Positions 54,735 to 59,571 of a DNA stretch of 59,571 bases are shown here, piece after piece; position 1 is the first letter of the stretch, and each line of letters opens with the position of its first letter. Both the position numbers and the translations under genes were made by a program. Source of the DNA: Lysobacterales bacterium. GTDB taxonomy: Bacteria > Pseudomonadota > Gammaproteobacteria > Xanthomonadales > Marinicellaceae. The DNA lies in NCBI GenBank assembly GCA_027067055.1, contig JAMOMK010000104.1, forward strand, positions 1 to 59,571, in the 5' to 3' direction. The notes under the pieces were generated by a model, which did no database searches, was not told the origin of the DNA, and saw nothing but the letters and a program-made list of their open reading frames with translations.

Positions 54735-55729
54735 AATTTATTATCCAACATATGCATTATTAACCTAATAAGGGTTTCTTTTTGTTTTGGGTCAGATTCT
54801 GCCACCAATAATGTCAAAGCTGCTAACCCAGTATCATTAACAATGGGTTCATTTTTTGAATTTAATAAACGATTATTGCGACTTAAAAAGTCAACAAACA
54901 AAAATGCACCGCTGCGTTTATTACCATCAGAAAAAGGGTGATTTTTAACTACAAAATACAATAAATGAGCCGCCTTACTTTCAATGGTTGGATAGGCAGG
55001 TTCGCCAAAAACAGTTTGTTCTAAGTTGCCAAAAATTCCATCTAATCCTTCTGCACGAGGTTGAGCGAACAATGCTGTGGCTTCACCTCGCTTGATTAAG
55101 GATTTTTTTAATTCACTTAATAGTCGCATGGCATTAGTACTTGATATTAAATTACCACCAGATTCACCACTTGGTTCATCCAACAAACCTTCGTCATAGC
55201 GTTGCAACCATAAAAAAGTTTGGGTATAACGACTGACTATTTCGGTTAAACCTCTTCCTGCTTCTAAGGTTAATTCTGGTGATTTTGCTGTTTTTTCTAT
55301 CAGTTTCAATGCTTGTTGCAGTGCTTTGGCATTTTTTTCAAACCGTTGTTGGTTAAGCGAATAACCTTGAACAAGTATTTCTTTTAAGCGTTGCGTTGCC
55401 CATATGCGGAATTGTGTTCCTTTTCTTGAATTCACACGATAGCCAACAGAAATTATTGCATCGAGGTTATAAAGTTTTATTTGACGCTTTACCTTACGCT
55501 TTCCTTCTAGCTGAACTACCGAGGAATCCTCGGTAGTTGCTTTTTTATTCAGTTCTTCTTCTTGATAAATATTTTTCAAGTGTAGCCCGATGGTATCACT
55601 ATCTTTCTCAAACAATATAGACATCTGTTTTTGTGAAAGCCAAAATGAATCGTGTTTCAAATTCAGCTCAACTCGCGTCTGTCCATCACTACTTTGGTAT
55701 ATTTCTATTTGCTTAGTTCTATTTTTCAT
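54731..55729 (-). CDS. RhuM-type N-terminal domain plus Fic domain protein embedded in the arg operon
   Basis: A 332-residue protein. The N-terminal 150 residues match the RhuM virulence-protein type (IEIYQSSDGQTRVELNLKHDSFWLSQKQMSILFEKD, YNLDAIISVGYRVNSRKGTQFRIWATQRL), a predicted nucleic-acid-binding region. The C-terminal Fic/Doc domain has the catalytic HPFSDGNKRSGAF motif (about residue 265), so it could AMPylate or phosphorylate a target protein. It lies between argG and argE and overlaps argE as ATGA. A TATAAT lies exactly six bases before its ATG. No small inhibitory antitoxin gene is adjacent; self-inhibition is possible but not evident. Confidence 0.82.
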   Translation of the reverse strand: MKNRTKQIEIYQSSDGQTRVELNLKHDSFWLSQKQMSILFEKDSDTIGLHLKNIYQEEELNKKATTEDSSVVQLEGKRKVKRQIKLYNLDAIISVGYRVNSRKGTQFRIWATQRLKEILVQGYSLNQQRFEKNAKALQQALKLIEKTAKSPELTLEAGRGLTEIVSRYTQTFLWLQRYDEGLLDEPSGESGGNLISSTNAMRLLSELKKSLIKRGEATALFAQPRAEGLDGIFGNLEQTVFGEPAYPTIESKAAHLLYFVVKNHPFSDGNKRSGAFLFVDFLSRNNRLLNSKNEPIVNDTGLAALTLLVAESDPKQKETLIRLIMHMLDNKL

Positions 55730-55735
55730 GATTGC

Positions 55736-55741
55736 ATTATA
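55736..55741 (-). promoter_or_regulatory. -10 box suggesting a leaderless transcript for the Fic gene
   Basis: On the minus strand a perfect TATAAT ends six bases before the ATG at 55729, and the gene has no Shine-Dalgarno. The promoter would give this gene, and argE and onward, transcription independent of the leader attenuator. Confidence 0.4.
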
Positions 55742-55778
55742 ATTGATGAAAACATATAAGAATTGATTTTTTTACGAT

Positions 55779-56981
55779 TCATCTTCTAACCTTATTTACC
55801 AATGTTGAGGCTTGTCCTGCGAGTTTGATAAAACCTACTGCATCAGCAGGTGACCAAGCACAGGATTGAGCGTATACTGAATCCTTATCTTGAACAATAT
55901 AATCGGAATCTATCGCTGTTGCCAATAAATTACCACCTTCACTGTACAATGTTACCGTGCCTGTTACGTGTGATTGTGAACTTTTGAGGTAGGCTTCTAA
56001 ATCAGTTTTATGTGGGTCATGAAAATATCCGTTGTAAACCAACTCGCCCCAACGATTGGCAATAATATGGTTGAATTGGTTTTGAAACTTTGAATTAACC
56101 GTGTCTTGCAAGGCCTGATGTGCGGTTAATAATCCATCAATCGCAGGACATTCAAAAACAATTCTGCCCTTTAGTCCAATGCTGACATCACCTGTATAGA
56201 TATGCCTGCCTATGCCGTATTGTCCGAGTTCTTGATTGAGTTTTTCGATGATGCAAACACCATCGAGTTTTTCTCCATTTAAACTAACTGCTTCGCCTTG
56301 TTCAAAACCAATGGTTAAAGACATGGGTTTTTGTGGCCAGTCTTTTCTTTGTTTAACCCATAAGTAGGAGCTGTCATCGGGTTGTTGAAATTCATCAATT
56401 TTGCCTCCAGAAATAGTCACACCCAACATATTTTCATTAATTGAATAAGCTTTGTGCTGTCCTGCGACTTCGATACCTGCTTTGGATAATTGTTCGATTT
56501 CATAATCACGTACGGAATTAACATGGGCTTGTAAGTCACGAATCGGTGCAATAATTTCATAATCGCCAAGTGATTTAACCGTTTGGTCAAAACGAAATTG
56601 ATCGTTACCCATTGCCGTGCAGCCGTGTGCAAAGATTGTAGTGTCAAGTTCATCACACAACTGTAAGCATTTTTTTACAATCATGTATCTATCAGAGCAA
56701 AGCAGCGGGTATTCATTATTCATGCGGGCATGTGACCAAACCAATGGTGTAACAAATTCCTTCCACACATCTTTTTTAATATCAAAACTGTGGTGTTTTG
56801 CTGCACCGAGTTTTAATGCTCTCTCTTGGATCGATGCTATTTCATCAGCAGAAATACCACCGGCATTAACAAAAACCGAGTGTACTTCATAACCTTTTTT
56901 GACAAGGTCATGCAAACAGTAAGTGGTGTCTAGCCCGCCTGAAAAGGCGAGGACAAGTTTATTGTTGTTTTTAGTGCTCAT
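55779..56981 (-). CDS. argG: Argininosuccinate synthase ArgG
   Basis: A 400-residue enzyme joining citrulline and aspartate with ATP. AFSGGLDTTYCL is the PP-loop (residues about 12-23), and HGCTAMGNDQFRFD matches the conserved substrate-binding segment. Length is normal for the short bacterial type. The ATG at 56981 has GGAG upstream and overlaps argF' by four bases (ATGA). An upstream in-frame start at 57116 lies inside argF' and is rejected. The Fic gene follows after 49 bases. Confidence 0.93.
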   Translation of the reverse strand: MSTKNNNKLVLAFSGGLDTTYCLHDLVKKGYEVHSVFVNAGGISADEIASIQERALKLGAAKHHSFDIKKDVWKEFVTPLVWSHARMNNEYPLLCSDRYMIVKKCLQLCDELDTTIFAHGCTAMGNDQFRFDQTVKSLGDYEIIAPIRDLQAHVNSVRDYEIEQLSKAGIEVAGQHKAYSINENMLGVTISGGKIDEFQQPDDSSYLWVKQRKDWPQKPMSLTIGFEQGEAVSLNGEKLDGVCIIEKLNQELGQYGIGRHIYTGDVSIGLKGRIVFECPAIDGLLTAHQALQDTVNSKFQNQFNHIIANRWGELVYNGYFHDPHKTDLEAYLKSSQSHVTGTVTLYSEGGNLLATAIDSDYIVQDKDSVYAQSCAWSPADAVGFIKLAGQASTLVNKVRR

Positions 56982-57985
56982 ATTTTTTCTCCAAATAATG
57001 ATAGCATCATGGCTTTTTGTACGTGTAATCTGTTTTCGGCTTCTTCGATGGCAACACAATAATCGGCATCCATCACCGCATCGGTGGCTTTTATATTTCT
57101 TCGTAGCGGTAAACAATGAGAAAATTTGGCTTGATTCGTCATAGCCATTTTGTGTTCATCAACCATAAAATGCTGAAACTTACGCCGTTGTTTCCATTCT
57201 TCTTCTGGATTACCATAAAAAGGCAGTGCTCCCCATGATTTAGCATAAACGAAATCAGCATTTTTGTAAGCTTCTTCAATATCATGGCTAATGGTGAATG
57301 TGGAACCATTATCCGCACAATTTTGTTTGGCGAGTTCAACATACTTTTCATCCAAAATATAATCTTCATTCGGACAAAGCAAAGTCACATCCATACCAAA
57401 TTTTGAAGAAATTGAAATGCCTGAATTGGCAACTGCGGTATTTAATGGCTTGGGATGATAAGTCCACGTCATTAAGAATTTTTTATTTTGCACCACACCT
57501 AAATGTTTTTTCACTGTCATCATTAAAGCAAGCTCTTGACATGGGTGGGTAATGGTTTCCATATTGATAATCGGCACGCTTGCGTATTTTTTAAAAGCAT
57601 TAATAACTTTATCTTGTTTATCATCTTCCCAAGAGATAAATTTTGGAAAAGCACGTATGGCTATGGCATCCACATAAGTCGACAAAACAGCAGCCACTTC
57701 TTTGATGTGTTCCTCAGCATCGCCATCCATAACCACATTATTGTTAAACTCAATGCCCCAAGAATCTTTACCAGGTTGTAAAACCACGGCTATTCCACCG
57801 AGTTGCTGTATTCCTATTTCAAAAGATGTGCGTGTGCGCATAGAAGGATTAAGAAATAATAAAGCAAAAGATTTGTTTTTCAAGTTTTGATGAAAAGGAT
57901 TGTTTTTTAAGTCACCAGCAACAGTCAGCAAATCCTCTAGTTCAGACTTACTCCAGTTTTCAGTATTTATAAAATGTTTATGCAT
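56978..57985 (-). CDS. argF': N-acetylornithine carbamoyltransferase (argF')
   Basis: About 335 residues. It has the carbamoyl phosphate motif SMRTRTSFE and WTYHPKPLNTAVANS, HPCQELA, and SHCLPLRRNIKATDAVMD, which separate N-acetylornithine from ornithine carbamoyltransferases. The enzyme makes N-acetylcitrulline. It is a transcarbamylase characteristic of Xanthomonas and relatives and replaces ArgF/ArgI. The start is the ATG at 57985 after GTGGAGCG; a GTG twelve bases earlier is possible. It is the first structural gene of the operon, directly behind the leader attenuator. argG overlaps its stop. Confidence 0.92.
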   Translation of the reverse strand: MHKHFINTENWSKSELEDLLTVAGDLKNNPFHQNLKNKSFALLFLNPSMRTRTSFEIGIQQLGGIAVVLQPGKDSWGIEFNNNVVMDGDAEEHIKEVAAVLSTYVDAIAIRAFPKFISWEDDKQDKVINAFKKYASVPIINMETITHPCQELALMMTVKKHLGVVQNKKFLMTWTYHPKPLNTAVANSGISISSKFGMDVTLLCPNEDYILDEKYVELAKQNCADNGSTFTISHDIEEAYKNADFVYAKSWGALPFYGNPEEEWKQRRKFQHFMVDEHKMAMTNQAKFSHCLPLRRNIKATDAVMDADYCVAIEEAENRLHVQKAMMLSLFGEKI

Positions 57986-58025
57986 TTCTCGCTCCACGTT
58001 TTAGTTATTTAAGTGACAAAGCCAG

Positions 58026-58058
58026 AAACAAAAAAACCTGGCTTTTCACCAGGTTTTT
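58026..58058 (-). terminator. Leader terminator (attenuator) of the arginine operon
   Basis: Read on the minus strand: AAAAACCTGG (58058-58049), loop TGAAAAG, CCAGGTTTTT (58041-58032), then more T to 58030. It lies between the leader peptide stop (58087) and argF' (57985). Its 5' arm is also complementary to CGCCAGGTT inside the leader ORF (58109-58101), a candidate antiterminator. Confidence 0.85.
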
Positions 58059-58086
58059 AAAGAATTTGTTTTAATTAAAAATTAAA

Positions 58087-58206
58087 TCACAAGACCTCAC
58101 AACCTGGCGTATGGATACGTCGGCGTAAGCGTCGAGCAACAACAGACACACTTCCACAAATACTTGTGAAAATTGAAAAATCAGATTGTTGTTGTGTTGT
58201 TTTCAT
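58087..58206 (-). CDS. Arginine-rich leader peptide of the arg operon (39 aa)
   Basis: The ORF starts with ATG at 58206 and ends TGA at 58089-58087. It encodes a peptide whose second half carries RRLRRR (residues 25-30), five Arg codons out of six: CGA CGC TTA CGC CGA CGT. The remaining N-terminal part is polar and Gln/Ser-rich (MKTTQQQSDF). Position and composition are those of a leader peptide that stalls on uncharged tRNA-Arg. No strong ribosome binding site is seen. Antiterminator and terminator elements follow. It is too short to be a conventional enzyme. Inferred role: sensing charged tRNA-Arg. Confidence 0.7.
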   Translation of the reverse strand: MKTTQQQSDFSIFTSICGSVSVVARRLRRRIHTPGCEVL

Positions 58207-58328
58207 TTGTTAATTTTTAAATTGTTGAGTGAAGTCTAACAATCAATTTTTTTCAAAACAAGTCTTTTTTGATGAAAACCCATGAAAATGAGCAATTTAT
58301 AGATAATGACCTCAAACAATTTCTTAAA

Positions 58329-58369
58329 TTGACTTAAATCAAGGTCATAACAAGGCCTAAAACTATAAT
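58329..58369 (+). promoter_or_regulatory. FNR/Anr-type class II promoter of the porin gene
   Basis: TTGACTTAAATCAA (58329-58342) matches the FNR consensus TTGAT-N4-ATCAA in nine of ten positions. TATAAT lies at 58364-58369. Expected start point about 58376 puts the site centre at about -41, the class II activation position. It would activate under low oxygen. Confidence 0.55.
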
Positions 58370-58457
58370 GCACACATAGATAACTTAACTACATCTGACT
58401 CTTATTTTAACAAGCCAGATGGAAAAACAATAATTATTTTTAAAGAGAATAAATAAA

Positions 58458-59571
58458 ATGAAAAAAAGTATATTAGCCTTAGCCGTTTGTGGCTTATTAC
58501 AAACCGCAGGTGCATCTGCTGATGAAAGTAATAGTTTTTTTGATGCCATAAGTGATGGTGACTCAAATTTAATGCTCAGATACAGGTATGAATTTGTTGA
58601 TCAAGACGGGTTTGCCAAAAATGCCAATGCTTCAACATTGTTAACTCGACTTAACTACAAAACTAAAGCTTATAATGGCTTTACATTCTTTTTGGAAGCA
58701 GACAATGTAACCGAAGCATTTGGTGACAACTATAATTCTGGTGCAGGAAACTCCCCAGGTAACACACATTATCCCGTTGTTGCAGACCCACAAGGGACAG
58801 AAATTAATCAAGCTTGGTTCAACTATGCTTTTAGTGAAGGAAATGATGTGAAAGTTGGTCGCCAAAGAATAAACTTTGATAACCAACGTTTTATTGGTGG
58901 TGTTGGCTGGCGTCAAAACGAACAAACCTATGATGCAATTTCTGGCTCTTTTGATGTGTCAGGGTCTAAATTGTTTGTTTCTTATATTGATAAAGTTAAC
59001 CGTATATTTGGTGATGATGTTGCTGCAGGAAATCATGACAACTCAACTGTTTTAGCACATTGGTCTAATAAGTTTGATGATATTGGCAATTTATCTGTTT
59101 ATTATTATGATATTAACAATAAAGATGCTGCCGCCTTTTCAACAACAACATTTGGTGCGAAATTTGCAGGTAAAGTTAATCAATTTAATTATGGTGTTGA
59201 ATATGCAACACAGAGTGATGCACATAATAATTCCGTAGACTACAGTGCTAACTATTACCGTCTTGATGGTGGTTTCAAGCTAGAACCTGCAACAATTTAT
59301 GCAGGCTATGAAGTTCTTGGAGGTGATAGAAACAATGCAGGGTCTGCTTTTAGAACACCTTTAGCGACATTGCACGCCTTTAATGGCTGGGCAGATAAGT
59401 TTTTGGGAACTCCAGCAGATGGTCTTGAGGATTTTTTTATTGGAGCAAAAGGTGATATAAATGGCTTTAAATGGAATGCACTTTATCACACCTTTTCTGC
59501 CGAGGATTCATCACGTGATTTAGGAACAGAGTTTGATTTTACTATTGCGCATAAAGTAAATAAACATGTTT
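58458..59571 (+). CDS. Outer-membrane porin (alginate-export/OprD-like beta barrel), incomplete at window end
   Basis: The first 371 residues of a gene that runs past the window. Signal peptide 1-22 ends ASA-DE. The mature N-terminus, NLMLRYRYEFVDQDGF, is typical of barrel proteins of the alginate-export type. Long stretches with alternating hydrophobicity follow (VKVGRQRINFDNQRFIGGVGWRQNEQTYDA), and the GRQRINFDNQRFIG motif is common to that family. It would form a channel for small solutes; the exact substrate is unknown. Weak AGAGAA site before the ATG. It is transcribed divergently from the arginine operon and probably controlled by the FNR-type promoter. Confidence 0.75.
   Translation, partial: MKKSILALAVCGLLQTAGASADESNSFFDAISDGDSNLMLRYRYEFVDQDGFAKNANASTLLTRLNYKTKAYNGFTFFLEADNVTEAFGDNYNSGAGNSPGNTHYPVVADPQGTEINQAWFNYAFSEGNDVKVGRQRINFDNQRFIGGVGWRQNEQTYDAISGSFDVSGSKLFVSYIDKVNRIFGDDVAAGNHDNSTVLAHWSNKFDDIGNLSVYYYDINNKDAAAFSTTTFGAKFAGKVNQFNYGVEYATQSDAHNNSVDYSANYYRLDGGFKLEPATIYAGYEVLGGDRNNAGSAFRTPLATLHAFNGWADKFLGTPADGLEDFFIGAKGDINGFKWNALYHTFSAEDSSRDLGTEFDFTIAHKVNKHV

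Noticed and set aside
58207-58328. ArgR operator (ARG box) before the arginine leader
   Set aside because: No convincing TNTGAATWWWWATTCANW-type palindrome was found; A/T-rich sequence makes weak matches uninformative.

Overview
The window is AT-rich DNA from a free-living, probably marine gammaproteobacterium. Three things point to a relative of the Xanthomonadales or Marinicella group. Arginine is made by the acetylcitrulline route (N-acetylornithine carbamoyltransferase argF', argG, an argE-type deacetylase, an N-acetylglutamate kinase fused to an acetyltransferase, argC). There is a type II secretion system together with a rhombosortase. There is also a very large secreted YD-repeat protein. 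The assignment rests on gene content and protein resemblance only; no search was run.

Layout. 1-1400 is scrambled accessory DNA: a truncated XRE regulator, a small membrane protein, a 66-bp direct repeat, several short dispersed repeats and a possible group II intron fragment. 1399-13498 (minus) holds a roughly 3,900-residue exported LRR/SpvB/FG-GAP/YD-repeat (RHS) protein ending in a zinc-deaminase-like toxin domain, followed by an overlapping candidate immunity gene. Its upstream region carries a seven-unit tetranucleotide repeat that forms part of a promoter, then a probable small RNA on the plus strand. 14079-20983 holds nhaB, an lpxL-type acyltransferase, tandem palindromic repeats, rubredoxin, a GNAT enzyme, folE2 and a membrane Ser/Thr kinase behind a CRP-type site. 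21291-29481 holds a TonB-dependent receptor, purU, hemL, a DedA/LssY-like protein and an MscS channel. 29611-30910 is a rhombotarget lipoprotein with rhombosortase. 30959-35275 holds ftsX, ftsE, a small secreted peptide and a hybrid histidine kinase. 35297-43901 (minus) is a long co-oriented run: acyl-CoA dehydrogenase, lipoprotein, gspC, alpha/beta hydrolase, a MITE, gspD, gspE, gspF. 44057-48745 holds three TonB-like genes, sodB, trpS and a membrane protein preceded by a small inverted-repeat element. 49026-51390 is an island of toxin-antitoxin genes, broken genes and REP-like repeats. 51390-58206 (minus) is the arginine operon, with a Fic-domain gene inside it and an arginine-rich leader peptide plus attenuator in front. 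The window ends inside a porin gene with an FNR-type promoter.

How parts fit together. Rhombosortase processes proteins that leave by type II secretion in known systems, and both halves occur here. The standout is the leader of the arginine operon: a 39-codon ORF with five Arg codons in six, a segment that can form an antiterminator, and an intrinsic terminator just before argF'. This is the architecture of classical ribosome-mediated attenuation, applied to arginine in a gammaproteobacterium.
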